NCBI RefSeq assembly: GCF_029714945.1 | Contig: NZ_CP121634.1 | Coordinates: 248,001-312,000, forward strand | Reading direction: 5' to 3' | Source: Bradyrhizobium sp. CIAT3101 | GTDB taxonomy: Bacteria; Pseudomonadota; Alphaproteobacteria; Rhizobiales; Xanthobacteraceae | DNA: 64,000 bases | Shown here: positions 9,244-17,984 of the stretch, piece by piece | Layout: the number at the start of each line of letters is the position of its first letter | Position numbering within the stretch: position 1 is the stretch's first letter | Translations under genes and position numbers: made by a program | The notes under the pieces: model-generated | What the model was told of the DNA's origin: nothing | The model's input: only the letters and a program-made list of their open reading frames with translations | Database searches by the model: none

Positions 9244-9573
9244 GGGGGCGACGGTGCTGCACTCCCTCTCCCGCTTGCGGGAGAGGGCTGGGGTGAGGGT
9301 ATCTCCTCATCGGGATTGTCCCGTTGCGGAAAGAACCCTCACCCGGCGCTGCGCGCCGACCTCTCCCGCAAGCGGGCGAGGTGACCGAGCGTGCCGACCG
9401 ACAGTCCTGCCCCATCAGCCTGAGTTCGAAAATCTCGAACGCTTCCATCGATATGTTCTTCTGGATTTCCGGCATCGACGCGCCAACATGGCGCGGTCCG
9501 GCAAGGCTTACGAAAAACCACAGAGATGAGCCGCCGGGAACCGCGCGCGATTCGCGCGCCACGGGAGGACTTC
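9244..9573. other. Gene-free stretch between lysR-type gene and MFS gene
   Basis: These 330 bases hold the family D repeat at 9265-9381 and about 190 bases of leader before the MFS start. Short open frames here overlap the repeat and have no recognisable content. No clear promoter or RNA structure was seen in the leader. Confidence 0.6.
9265..9381. repeat. Family D nested palindromic element, copy 2
   Basis: Ends at 9265-9286 and 9360-9381 are near-perfect inverted copies (21 of 22), each with an inner hairpin around CTCCCGC-TT/AA-GCGGG. An inner inverted pair (GGGTGAGGGT and ACCCTCACCC) is nested inside, as in the copy at 5416-5556. Confidence 0.8.
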
Positions 9574-10989
9574 ATGAGCGTTGTCGGCATCGACACAGGC
9601 TTTGAGCTCGGCGCTGCACCATCCGGACCGGACGAGATCTCGCGGCGGCTCGAGGCGATGCCGGCGACGGCGTACATCTGGCGGCTCGTTATCCTGCTCT
9701 CGCTCGGCGGCTGTTTCGAGATCTACGATCTGTTCCTGACCGGCTATATCGCGCCGGGGCTCAGCCGCAGCGGATTGCTCTCCACGACGACAACCGCCTT
9801 CTTCGGCTTCTCAGGCATCGGCGCCTTCGTCGCTGCGACCTTCGCCGGCCTCTTCGTCGGCACCTTCTTCCTCGGCTTCCTCGCCGACCGTTTCGGCCGC
9901 CGCGCGATCTTCACCTGTGCGCTGCTCGGCTACAGCGCGGCGTCGGTGATCATGGCCTGCCAGACCTCGTCGGAAGGCCTGCTGCTCTGGCGCTTCCTGG
10001 CCGGAATCGGCATCGGCGTCGAGGTCATCACCATCGATGCCTACATCACCGAGCTGGTGCCGAGCCGGGTGCGTGGACGCGCCTTCGCGGTGAACCAAGC
10101 GATCATGTTCATCGCCGTGCCAGTGGTCGCCTTCCTCGCCTGGTGGCTGGTGCCGCTGGCGCCTTATGGCGTCGAGGGCTGGCGCTGGGTGGTGCTGATC
10201 GGCGCCGCCGCCAGCATGATCATCTGGGTGCTCCGGCTGTTCCTGCCGGAGAGCCCGCTCTGGCTGGCGCGCCATGGGCGCACCGAGGAGGCGTTCCGAA
10301 TTCTCGCGACGCTGGAAGCCCGAAGCGGCACCGCCGCACCGGGCCCCGCCCCCTCGCTCGCACGGCCGACGACGCAGACGCTCGCACGCATCGGCTTTGC
10401 CGATCTGTTCCGCCCGCCTTATGTCTCGCTCGTGGTCCTGTTCATGGTGTTCAACCTCTGCCAGGCCTTCGGCTTCTACGGCTTTGCCAATTGGGTGCCG
10501 ACGCTGCTGGTGGAAAAGGGCATCACCGTCACCAAGAGCCTGCAATATTCCTTCATCGTCGCCGTTGCCTATCCGATCGCGCCGCTGCTCGCCGCCAGCT
10601 TCGCCGACAAGTTCGAACGCCGATGGATCATCGCCGGCGCCTGCATCGCCATCATCGTGTTCGGCATGGCGTTCGCGCAATTGACCGAGCCCGGATTGCT
10701 GATCGTCTGCGGCGTGCTGCTGACCGCCTGCAACACGACGATGTCCTACGCCTATCACGCCTACCAGACCGAGGTGTTCCCGACCCAGATCCGCGCGCAG
10801 GCCTCCGGCCTCGTCTATTCGATGAGCCGGCTGAGCGCGACATTCTCCGGATTCATCGTCGCTTACATGTTGAAGGAAGCCGGCGTCATCGGCGTGTTCG
10901 GCCTGATCACCGTGGCCATGCTGATCGTGGTGATCACGATGGCGCTGTTCGGCCCGAACGTGCGCGGCAAGGCGTTGGATACGATGTAG
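9574..10989 (+). CDS. MFS transporter (organic acid / sugar-porter-like)
   Basis: A 471-residue major facilitator with about 12 hydrophobic segments. The loop motif GFLADRFGRR between helices 2 and 3 and a second-half equivalent near ADKFERRWI are visible. The start at 9574 is preferred over the in-frame upstream ATG at 9526 because a strong GGGAGGA lies 6-7 nt before it. Located behind the LysR gene and opposite the CoA-transferase/lyase operon, it may import the acid those enzymes use. That link is inference; the substrate is unknown. Confidence 0.85.
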   Translation: MSVVGIDTGFELGAAPSGPDEISRRLEAMPATAYIWRLVILLSLGGCFEIYDLFLTGYIAPGLSRSGLLSTTTTAFFGFSGIGAFVAATFAGLFVGTFFLGFLADRFGRRAIFTCALLGYSAASVIMACQTSSEGLLLWRFLAGIGIGVEVITIDAYITELVPSRVRGRAFAVNQAIMFIAVPVVAFLAWWLVPLAPYGVEGWRWVVLIGAAASMIIWVLRLFLPESPLWLARHGRTEEAFRILATLEARSGTAAPGPAPSLARPTTQTLARIGFADLFRPPYVSLVVLFMVFNLCQAFGFYGFANWVPTLLVEKGITVTKSLQYSFIVAVAYPIAPLLAASFADKFERRWIIAGACIAIIVFGMAFAQLTEPGLLIVCGVLLTACNTTMSYAYHAYQTEVFPTQIRAQASGLVYSMSRLSATFSGFIVAYMLKEAGVIGVFGLITVAMLIVVITMALFGPNVRGKALDTM

Positions 10990-11005
10990 CCGCGGTCCCT
11001 CCTCG

Positions 11006-11047
11006 CGTCATTGCGAGCGCAGCGAAGCAATCCAGAGTCTTTCCGCG
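11006..11047. repeat. Solitary arm of a Bradyrhizobium-type REP element
   Basis: A stretch beginning CGTCATTGCGAGCGCAGCGA matches one arm of a palindromic repeat I know from bradyrhizobial genomes. The expected opposite arm is absent nearby. Identification is from memory of the family, not a search. Confidence 0.5.
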
Positions 11048-11067
11048 CAGACAGCCCCTCACCCTAA

Positions 11068-11095
11068 CCCTCTCCCCGTAAGAACGGGGAGAGGG
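11068..11095. terminator. Hairpin between convergent MFS and sedolisin genes
   Basis: A perfect 12 bp stem (CCCTCTCCCCGT paired with ACGGGGAGAGGG) with a 4 nt AAGA loop sits between the 3' ends of two convergent genes, 23 bp from the sedolisin stop. It suits a two-way terminator, although the following T run is short. Its stem sequence belongs to the family D repeats. Confidence 0.6.
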
Positions 11096-11117
11096 AAAAG
11101 AGACAGTCTCTACGACC

Positions 11118-12761
11118 TCACGTTGCCAGCAGATTCTGCAACGCTGCGCCGTTGGGAACACCCAGGCCGGAGCAGGCATCCCAGCCGGGGCCGGCCTTGT
11201 ACATGCCGTGCAGATCGCCGGTGATATCGTTGTTGCCGACCGTGATGTCGCGGAACACGCCTTGTGCATGCGAGGCGTAGATCAGCGGGTTGATGAAGCC
11301 GACCGTCTTGCCGAACTTCTTGGTCGTGGCCTCGTTGATGCGGGCGATCAGTCCGGCCATTAGCGGCGCCACAGCGCTGGTGCCGCCGATCGTGGTCATG
11401 ACGCCGTTGAGGAAGATCTGGTAGCCGGTCGCGGGATCGGCATCGCCGGAAACATCGGGCACGCCGCGCCCGACCGAATGCGACGGCGATTTCGGCACAT
11501 GTGCGTTGGCCTGGTATTGCGGCCTCGGGAATACGATGCTGACACCGCCGCCGCCGGCGCCGTCCTGTGGGCCGCCGTTCCAGACCGTTTCGGTGATGGT
11601 CCCGTTCGAGGCCCGCAAATTGGTGCCGCCGCAGGCCAGTGCAAACGGGCTCGAGGCCGGGAAATCGGCGTGCGGCTTGCCGTCCCATCCCTCGGCCATG
11701 TCCGCGGAACCGTTATCGCCGGAGGCGACACAGACGGTGACACCCATCGCGGCGGCATCGCGGATCGCCTCGTTGAGGCCGTCGACGAATTGCTGCGAGC
11801 CGGCCGGATCTTCCGGTCCGCCCCAGCTGATCGAGATCACCGAGGGTTTTCGCGCGCTGTCGTGGACGGCGGCTTTCACCGCGTCGATGAAACCATTGGT
11901 GGTGTTGGGCGCGAAATAGACCACGATCCTGGCGCCGGGCGCGATCGCGCCGGCCACCTCGATGTCGAGCACGACCTCGCCATCGGCATCGGAATGGCCC
12001 GGTTTGTTGGCGCCACCGTCGACACTCGCGGGGACGATCCGCGGCATCGGGATGCCCGCCTTCTTGAAGAAGGTTTTCAGGTCCGAGGTCTTGTAGCCGG
12101 CGCCCGTGGGATGACCCTTGGTGTCGATATCGTTGAGCTCGATGATGGCGATGCACTGGCCGGCGCCGGTCTCACCGCCCGGGAAGTTGTAGAGCTGCGC
12201 GATCTGCTCGACCGAGAAGCTGCCGCCCTGGCCCGCGCGCGCGGTCGCGCCCTTCTTCGCAAGCTTGCGCCGGAAATGCGGCTGCGCCACCGGCCGGTTG
12301 TCCAGGCCATGCACGCCGACCACGATGCCTTCGAGCTCGGCCGGGATCTGCACATTGCCCTTGCGCATGCGATAGGTCGCGCCGTCGTGCTTGACCTTGT
12401 CGAGCTTGACGCCGAAGGCGGCGTTCATCGCCTTCACCGTACCGGTCAGCTTCACCGTGCGCGAGGCCAAGTGCACGCTCTTGACGTTGAGCTCGTGGTG
12501 ATGCGCGAAATCGTCGATCTTGGCGACGTCGGCGGTATCGGCGCCCATCTGTTCGGCGAACTCGGCGCGGGAAAGATATTGCCGCTCGCGCGGCGGTTGC
12601 GCGCCGAGCGCCATCACCTGTTCGTCGTCGGAGCGCTTCGCCCGCAGGCGAATGCTGATCTCGATTTCCTGCTTGGGATCGGCCGCACCGACGACCTTGG
12701 CCCCCTTCGGCAATTTACGGGCGCTGTTCGCCAGCGTGACACGCTTAGTCGAGCTTGCCAT
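11118..12761 (-). CDS. S53 (sedolisin/kumamolisin) serine-carboxyl peptidase
   Basis: A 547-residue sedolisin, an acid-active serine-carboxyl endopeptidase. A pro-kumamolisin activation domain spans about residues 25-165. The catalytic domain follows: E262 and D266 (GEVVLD), oxyanion D349 (SGDNG) and nucleophile S462 (GGTSAVAP). The calcium-binding tail is suggested by GWDACSGLG near the C-terminus. All catalytic residues are present, so the enzyme should be active after self-cleavage of the prodomain. No signal peptide is seen at this start, chosen because GGAGGAAG lies just upstream; a start at 12800 would add 13 residues and no signal either. Export, if any, must use another route. It is divergent from a nucleoside-phosphorylase-like gene. 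Confidence 0.93.
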   Translation of the reverse strand: MASSTKRVTLANSARKLPKGAKVVGAADPKQEIEISIRLRAKRSDDEQVMALGAQPPRERQYLSRAEFAEQMGADTADVAKIDDFAHHHELNVKSVHLASRTVKLTGTVKAMNAAFGVKLDKVKHDGATYRMRKGNVQIPAELEGIVVGVHGLDNRPVAQPHFRRKLAKKGATARAGQGGSFSVEQIAQLYNFPGGETGAGQCIAIIELNDIDTKGHPTGAGYKTSDLKTFFKKAGIPMPRIVPASVDGGANKPGHSDADGEVVLDIEVAGAIAPGARIVVYFAPNTTNGFIDAVKAAVHDSARKPSVISISWGGPEDPAGSQQFVDGLNEAIRDAAAMGVTVCVASGDNGSADMAEGWDGKPHADFPASSPFALACGGTNLRASNGTITETVWNGGPQDGAGGGGVSIVFPRPQYQANAHVPKSPSHSVGRGVPDVSGDADPATGYQIFLNGVMTTIGGTSAVAPLMAGLIARINEATTKKFGKTVGFINPLIYASHAQGVFRDITVGNNDITGDLHGMYKAGPGWDACSGLGVPNGAALQNLLAT

Positions 12762-12967
12762 GACTTCCTCCGTTTGTGATTGGAAGGCTGATTGTCGCAC
12801 CTCAACTATAGGTGTAATCTCAGCGGCGAATTGGTTCAGATGATTGAGCGATTTTTTCCGAAATAGTCTTGTTTGGTAGAGTCATTTCTCACTGCCTCAA
12901 ATCGGCACGGAATCGGTCAATAGTGCGGACCATTCGGCGCCTGCTTTTTCGACCTCAGATTGCAACC

Positions 12968-12990
12968 ATTGGCTGGCCTGGCCGACCAAT
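12968..12990. promoter_or_regulatory. Imperfect 23 bp palindrome upstream of the phosphorylase-like gene
   Basis: ATTGGCTGGCC-T-GGCCGACCAAT has 9 of 11 pairs matching and lies 57 bp before the start at 13047, in the AT-richer divergent region shared with the sedolisin. It could be an operator for either gene. No regulator is known. Confidence 0.35.
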
Positions 12991-13046
12991 GAAAGACGCT
13001 TGTCGACAACGGATGCTTGTCAAAAACAATTGGCGGAGATCGCGCA

Positions 13047-14216
13047 ATGCCTGCTGACCGCAAATGGGTTGAGAAGAACCTCGGCTTCGATCCGATCACC
13101 ACACCACCACCGCGCGGGACCTTCGTGGTCAAGCGCATCGCGGATGCCGCCGTGAAGAAGACCGCGAAGGTCGCGCCCGAAGACTTTCAGCGCGAGATCA
13201 TCGATTTCGATTCCGAATCGACCGAAGGCCGCGAGTTCATGGCCTTCTCGACCGCGACCGGGCTGTCGCGCTTCACCGATATTCCCTGGCCCAAGGGGCT
13301 CGCGCCGCAGACCGGGCCGAAGCCGGGCAATGGCAAGGGCCCGCTGCCGCGCGCCGACGTGCTGGTCGTGACCTGGACAGTCGACGAAGGGCACGCAACC
13401 AGCCGCGTGCTGACGCCGGGCAAGGACTCGCACAACGACTACGTCCCCTACACGCACAATTACGCGACCATCTCGAAGAAGATGCGCAACGGCTGCCCGG
13501 CCAAGGAGCTGAAGCGGCTCGGCGCCTTCTGGACCACGACGATCAACAAGAAGAAGGTCGTCGTCTTCAAGTCAGATTCGCACATGTCGCAGGACGGCCC
13601 GCAACTGCCGAACATCGACGTCTGGCGCCAGATCATCACCGAGGTGCAGCCCACGCTCGTGATCACCACGGGCACGGCCGGCGGCATCGGCAAAGAGGTC
13701 GAGGTCGGCGACGTCGTCGTCAGCCCGATCGTGCGCTTCGACTGCCTCTCGAAGTTCAAGAAGCAACCGTTTGCGCAGGAGCATTTCTCCAGCAAGCCGG
13801 CCAAGACGACGAAATTCGCGACGGCCAAGACGCTGTTCAAGGCCAATGCCGGGCAACTGCCGAAGACGAACACCCGTGCGCCGAAGATCTTCGTGACCAA
13901 GCCGAGCGAGCTGTCGTCGTCCGTGGTGACCACAGACTTCTTCGGCTTCGACACCTCGGACAATCACTTCAAGCTCCAGGGACTTGGCGACGTTTCCGAG
14001 ATGGGCGACGCCATCCTCGGTCTCGTCGCCCAGGAGATGGGCGCCAAGGCGCCGCGCTGGCTCGCGATCCGCAACGTCTCCGACCCGCAGATCAAGGCCG
14101 AGGGCACGCTGAAGCAGCAGGAGCAGGTCGCCGCCCAGATCTACAAGGGATTTGGCCGCTGGAGCACGGTCTGCAGCGCCATCGCGTGCTGGGCCAGCAT
14201 CGTGGTGGAGCCATAG
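13047..14216 (+). CDS. Nucleoside-phosphorylase-superfamily-like protein, function unknown
   Basis: A 389-residue protein whose second half resembles the PNP/MTA-nucleosidase fold. TTGTAGGIG (207-215) followed by GDVVV (221-225) matches the glycine-rich phosphate/ribose loop. VSEMGD (316-321) and IRNVSD (341-346) match the nucleoside-binding Glu region and the catalytic Asp strand. The first 100 residues are not recognised, and the Lys/Thr/Phe-rich insert at about 230-290 is longer than in typical family members. The enzyme is probably a nucleosidase or phosphorylase; substrates such as nucleosides, ATP or NAD derivatives cannot be told apart. The ATG at 13047 has GGAGA upstream and is preferred over a TTG at 13017. 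It is divergent from the sedolisin. Confidence 0.65.
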   Translation: MPADRKWVEKNLGFDPITTPPPRGTFVVKRIADAAVKKTAKVAPEDFQREIIDFDSESTEGREFMAFSTATGLSRFTDIPWPKGLAPQTGPKPGNGKGPLPRADVLVVTWTVDEGHATSRVLTPGKDSHNDYVPYTHNYATISKKMRNGCPAKELKRLGAFWTTTINKKKVVVFKSDSHMSQDGPQLPNIDVWRQIITEVQPTLVITTGTAGGIGKEVEVGDVVVSPIVRFDCLSKFKKQPFAQEHFSSKPAKTTKFATAKTLFKANAGQLPKTNTRAPKIFVTKPSELSSSVVTTDFFGFDTSDNHFKLQGLGDVSEMGDAILGLVAQEMGAKAPRWLAIRNVSDPQIKAEGTLKQQEQVAAQIYKGFGRWSTVCSAIACWASIVVEP

Positions 14217-14246
14217 GCCGCGGTCGTTCGATTGCCCCATAGTCGC

Positions 14247-14352
14247 CCCTCATGGTGAGGAGCGCGGAACGCGCGTCTCGAACCATGAAGGCCCGGCTGC
14301 GGGGCCTCTATCCTTCGAGACGCTTGCTGCACAAGCTCCTCAGGATGAGGGG
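14247..14352. repeat. Family E palindromic element, copy 1
   Basis: A 106 bp element with ends at 14247-14264 and 14335-14352 that are inverted copies (16 of 18). It contains internal GCGCGTCTCGAA and TTCGAGACGC segments shared with the copy at 31964-32078. It fills the gap before the EI24-family gene. Confidence 0.75.
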
Positions 14353-14448
14353 CGAGAGTACTTATGACGCAATCAGGGCAGGTCAGCCTCCCTTGCCGAA
14401 GCGGCCCGGTATGTCTACCTCTCGCGGGTGGTTTGGTGAGAGGTTCCC

Positions 14449-15189
14449 ATGCTGGATGCCGCCGTGAAGGCGCTGTCGCAAATGATGTCGCCGCCGATGC
14501 GCACGATCCTGTGGCGATCGATCGGGCTTGCACTGGTGCTGATCGTCGTGCTGGCGATCGGGTTGCAGCGGATGCTGAGCTGGTTCGCAACCTATGGCGA
14601 GGTCTGGCTCGAGGGCCTGCTCGGGCCGAGCTGGCACTCATCCCTCGAAGTCCTCGCCTGGATCATCTCGATTGCGGCCGGCCTCGGCGTCGTGTTCGGC
14701 AGCGTATTCCTGATGCCGGCGATCACCTCGCTGGTCGCGAGCTTCTTCGTCGACGACGTCGCCGACGTCGTAGAGCGCGAATATTATCCGGCCGAGCGGC
14801 CGGGCACGGCGCTGCCGTTCAACCAGGCCATCCTCGAGGGCATCAAGACGGCGCTGCTGACCCTCCTGGTCTATCTGATCGCGCTGCCGCTCGTGTTGTT
14901 TGCCGGCGCCGGTTTCCTGATCTTCTTCCTCGCCGCCGCGTGGCTGTTGGGCCGTGAATATTTCGAGCTCGCCGCGATGCGCTTCCGTTCGCCGGAGGAC
15001 GCCAAGGCGATGCGGCGCGACAATGCCGCGACCATCTTCACCGCGGGCCTTTTCATCGCAGCCTTCGTCTCGATCCCGATCGTCAACCTGGCGACGCCGA
15101 TCTTCGGCATGGCCTTCATGGTCCACATGCACAAGCGGCTATCGGGACCGCGGCCCGAGCTGATCGAGCCGGCGCGACAGATGCGGTGA
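14449..15189 (+). CDS. EI24 domain / CysZ-like membrane protein
   Basis: A 246-residue inner-membrane protein of the EI24/CysZ family. About four to six hydrophobic segments are seen (roughly 22-44, 66-92, 134-165 and 200-222). The LGREYFELAAMR segment after the third block is typical of CysZ-like proteins. E. coli CysZ is a sulfate permease feeding cysteine synthesis, but no cys genes are nearby, so sulfate transport is only one possibility. An upstream GAGAGG motif supports the ATG. Codon use is like the neighbours. Confidence 0.8.
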   Translation: MLDAAVKALSQMMSPPMRTILWRSIGLALVLIVVLAIGLQRMLSWFATYGEVWLEGLLGPSWHSSLEVLAWIISIAAGLGVVFGSVFLMPAITSLVASFFVDDVADVVEREYYPAERPGTALPFNQAILEGIKTALLTLLVYLIALPLVLFAGAGFLIFFLAAAWLLGREYFELAAMRFRSPEDAKAMRRDNAATIFTAGLFIAAFVSIPIVNLATPIFGMAFMVHMHKRLSGPRPELIEPARQMR

Positions 15190-15195
15190 CGTTCG

Positions 15196-16824
15196 CTACG
15201 TCACCGCTACCCCGCATTTCCTCAGCAGCATCTTGGCGAAGCCGAATGGCGCGGGGGTGAACGGACCCGGCGGCGCGCGGGTGATCAGGGCGATGAAGCC
15301 GAGCGCTGATATCGCCAGCCAGAAGCAGAGCCAGAAACCGTCGATATAGGCGAGCACATTGGCCTCGCGCGCAACGAAGCTTGCGAGCGTGCCGACCGCG
15401 CGCGCCGGCGCCGAACCGACGCCGTGGGCGGCGAAGAGATCGGCAAGCTGCTTCAGCGCACGCACCACATTGACGTCGCCGACCTCCAGGTTCTGGCCGA
15501 TATAGAAAGAATGGACCTGCTCGCGAACGCGCAACCAGGTTCCCATCAACGCCACGCCGATCTCGGCGCCGCCGAGCCGCATGACCTGGATGTAGGCGGC
15601 AAAGGCGGTGGCGCGGCTCGGATCGGAGTTGGACAGCAGCGTGATGATCAACGGCAGCAAGGTCAGCGACTGCCCGATCGACTGGAGCAGCACGATGCCG
15701 ATGAAATCCTCGCGCGCCCAGTCATGGGTCAGTTGGGTCCCCCAGAGATTGGCAGCCGCGAAGCAGGCAAATCCGACGACCGCCACCGTGCGTGTATCGA
15801 AATGCCGCAGCAGCCAGATCGAGATCGGCACCAGCACGAACATCGGCAGCGCGCCATAGGTCAGCAACAAGAGGCCGCTCTGCTCCGGCCTGAGCAGACC
15901 GACATTGCCGAGGAAGTTTGGTACCAGCGACGAATTGGAGAGGCTGGTCAGCGTGTAGAGCAGGATCAAGACCAGGCCCAATCCGATGTTGCGCGAGAAC
16001 AGCACATCGACATGGGCCCAGGGCTGGCGCACCAGCGATTCATTGACGATGAAGCCCGCGAACAGCACCGCGCCGCCGACGAGCAGCGCCATCACCGTCC
16101 CGGAGCCCAGCCAGTCGAGCCGATTGCCCTGGTCGAGGCCGGCATAGATCATCGAGACCGCGACGCCGAGCAGCAGCATGCCGCCCCAATCGGCCTCGCG
16201 CATCAACGCGCGGTTGACCGGCTCGCTCGGCGTGCCGAGATAAACCATCAGGCCCATCAGGGGCGCGATCACCACGCTCTGCCAGTAGACCCATTGCCAG
16301 CCGAGATGATCGACATAGAAGCCGACCAGCGAGCTCGACGTGTCGAAGGCAAAGCCGACGCGGATCGAGTAGAGCGAGATCGCCGGCAGCCACCAGCGCA
16401 TCGGCAAGTTCCGGAATATGATCATCAGCGTCGCCGGCACGAAGGTGCCGAGCAGGAGGCCATGCACGACGCTGAGCGCGATCAGCGTCGGATAATCGTG
16501 CACCAAGGGAACGATCAGCGAGATCACAGCATAGATCAAACTCGGGATGCCGAGCACGCGGCGCAGGCCGAACGCGGTCGCAAGCCACGGCACTGCGGGC
16601 GCGATCAGGATCTGCGATCCGATGCCGGCGGTGGAGAGCCACGCACCCTCGTCGAACGAGAGCGAGAACGCGCCGCGCAGATCCGGCAAGCCGATTGTGG
16701 TCAGGCGGCTGTCGACATTGGTGAGGAACGAGCCGAGCAGCACCGCCGCCACGGCAAACAGCGGCTGAGGCGCGATGCCGCCGCGCGAGACCGGTCCGCG
16801 ACGGGCGTCGTCATTTTCCGCCAT
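15196..16824 (-). CDS. MFS drug-efflux transporter, DHA2/EmrB type
   Basis: A 542-residue transporter with about 14 hydrophobic segments, the count expected for the DHA2 (EmrB) group. It starts after a short charged tail (MAENDDARRG), and the first membrane span carries NVDSRLTTIGLPDL. The ATG at 16824 lies inside the end of the HlyD-family gene (14 nt overlap) with AAGGGCG upstream, so the two are translated together. Acting with the adaptor, it would expel drugs or organic compounds across the envelope. The outer-membrane TolC partner and any regulator are not nearby. Confidence 0.87.
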   Translation of the reverse strand: MAENDDARRGPVSRGGIAPQPLFAVAAVLLGSFLTNVDSRLTTIGLPDLRGAFSLSFDEGAWLSTAGIGSQILIAPAVPWLATAFGLRRVLGIPSLIYAVISLIVPLVHDYPTLIALSVVHGLLLGTFVPATLMIIFRNLPMRWWLPAISLYSIRVGFAFDTSSSLVGFYVDHLGWQWVYWQSVVIAPLMGLMVYLGTPSEPVNRALMREADWGGMLLLGVAVSMIYAGLDQGNRLDWLGSGTVMALLVGGAVLFAGFIVNESLVRQPWAHVDVLFSRNIGLGLVLILLYTLTSLSNSSLVPNFLGNVGLLRPEQSGLLLLTYGALPMFVLVPISIWLLRHFDTRTVAVVGFACFAAANLWGTQLTHDWAREDFIGIVLLQSIGQSLTLLPLIITLLSNSDPSRATAFAAYIQVMRLGGAEIGVALMGTWLRVREQVHSFYIGQNLEVGDVNVVRALKQLADLFAAHGVGSAPARAVGTLASFVAREANVLAYIDGFWLCFWLAISALGFIALITRAPPGPFTPAPFGFAKMLLRKCGVAVT

Positions 16825-17947
16825 CCGCGCCCTTCGTGTCGATGCTGGTGACAACAGACATGCCCGGCACGAGCCGCGCCAGCAAAGGCTGGTTGTCGTC
16901 GAACTGGATACGGACGGGAATACGTTGCACGACCTTGGTGAAATTGCCGGTCGCATTGTCGGGCGGCAGCAGCGCGACCTGCGCGCCGGTCGCGGGCGCA
17001 ATACGCTCGACCTTGCCGCGCAGCTTCTCGCGCGAAAAGCTGTCGACGGTGATCTCGACCGGCTGACCCGGCATCACGTGCGTGAGCTGGGTCTCCTTGT
17101 AGTTCGCGATCACATAGACCTTCGGCAGCGGCACCACGTTGATGAGGTTGGTGCCGATATTGACGTAGTCACCGGGCTGCACCTGGCGCTCGCCGACGAC
17201 ACCGTCGAACGGCGCCGTGATCTTGGTGTAGCCGAGCTTGAGCTTCGCGCTCGCCAGCGTCGCCTTGGTGGCGTCGAGATCGGCGGCGCGCTGCTTCTTG
17301 GTGCCTTGCAGGACCTCGAGCTGATGCTGCTGGGCCGCGATCACGGCGCGGCTGGCGCGCACATCGGCTTGCGCCTTGGCCAAGCCCGCAACCGCCTGCT
17401 CGAGCCGCTGCCGCGTGCCGGCTTCGGTCTGCGTCAGCGATTGCTGGCGCTCCTGCTCCTGCTTGGCTTCGACCTCCAGCGCTTCCGCCGACAGCCGCGC
17501 GGCCTCGGCCTGTGCGATCGTCGCGTATTGCAGCTCGATCTGGTTGGCCAAATTGTCGAGCACGGCTTGCGCGGCGGCGACCGCCGCCTCGGACTGCGCG
17601 ACCTGGGCCTCGTAATCGGCGGGATCGATCTGGATCAGGAGGTCGCCGGCCTTGACCCGCTGGAAGTCGTCCACTGCGACGGTCAACACCTCGCCGGAGA
17701 CCCGGCTCGAGAGCCGGGTCAGGTCGGCGCGCACATAGGCATCATTGGTGGTCTGAACCACGGCATTGCCGACCCATTCGTCGAACCGCAATGTCGCCAG
17801 CGCGACGAAGGCGAGCGCGATGATCACGGCAAACATCGGGATCGCGAGACGGCTCCAGAGCGAGGACGCCGGCCGCTGCGTCGGCTTCGGCGGCGGCGCC
17901 GGCGTGGCTGCGGGCGGCGGTGACGGAACTTGTTCCTGCTGACTCAA
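16811..17947 (-). CDS. HlyD/EmrA-family membrane-fusion protein
   Basis: A 378-residue periplasmic adaptor. A Pro-rich cytoplasmic tail (residues 1-28) is followed by one membrane anchor (about 32-52), the first half of a biotinyl-lipoyl domain (TNDAYVRADLTRLSSRVSG), a long Ala/Gln-rich coiled coil (about 115-225), then the second lipoyl half and beta barrel (TKITAPFDGVVGERQVQPGD). It links the EmrB-like pump encoded by the overlapping downstream gene to an outer-membrane channel. It is the first gene of this two-gene operon. Confidence 0.88.
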   Translation of the reverse strand: MSQQEQVPSPPPAATPAPPPKPTQRPASSLWSRLAIPMFAVIIALAFVALATLRFDEWVGNAVVQTTNDAYVRADLTRLSSRVSGEVLTVAVDDFQRVKAGDLLIQIDPADYEAQVAQSEAAVAAAQAVLDNLANQIELQYATIAQAEAARLSAEALEVEAKQEQERQQSLTQTEAGTRQRLEQAVAGLAKAQADVRASRAVIAAQQHQLEVLQGTKKQRAADLDATKATLASAKLKLGYTKITAPFDGVVGERQVQPGDYVNIGTNLINVVPLPKVYVIANYKETQLTHVMPGQPVEITVDSFSREKLRGKVERIAPATGAQVALLPPDNATGNFTKVVQRIPVRIQFDDNQPLLARLVPGMSVVTSIDTKGADGGK

Positions 17948-17984
17948 CGAATGCCCCCAAAACCACTTGGCCCGAACGCCACGT

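Noticed and set aside
15424..16851. A 475-codon open frame on the plus strand opposite the EmrB-like transporter
   Set aside because: It is an Arg/Gln/His-rich shadow frame. The minus strand gives a clean 14-span transporter.
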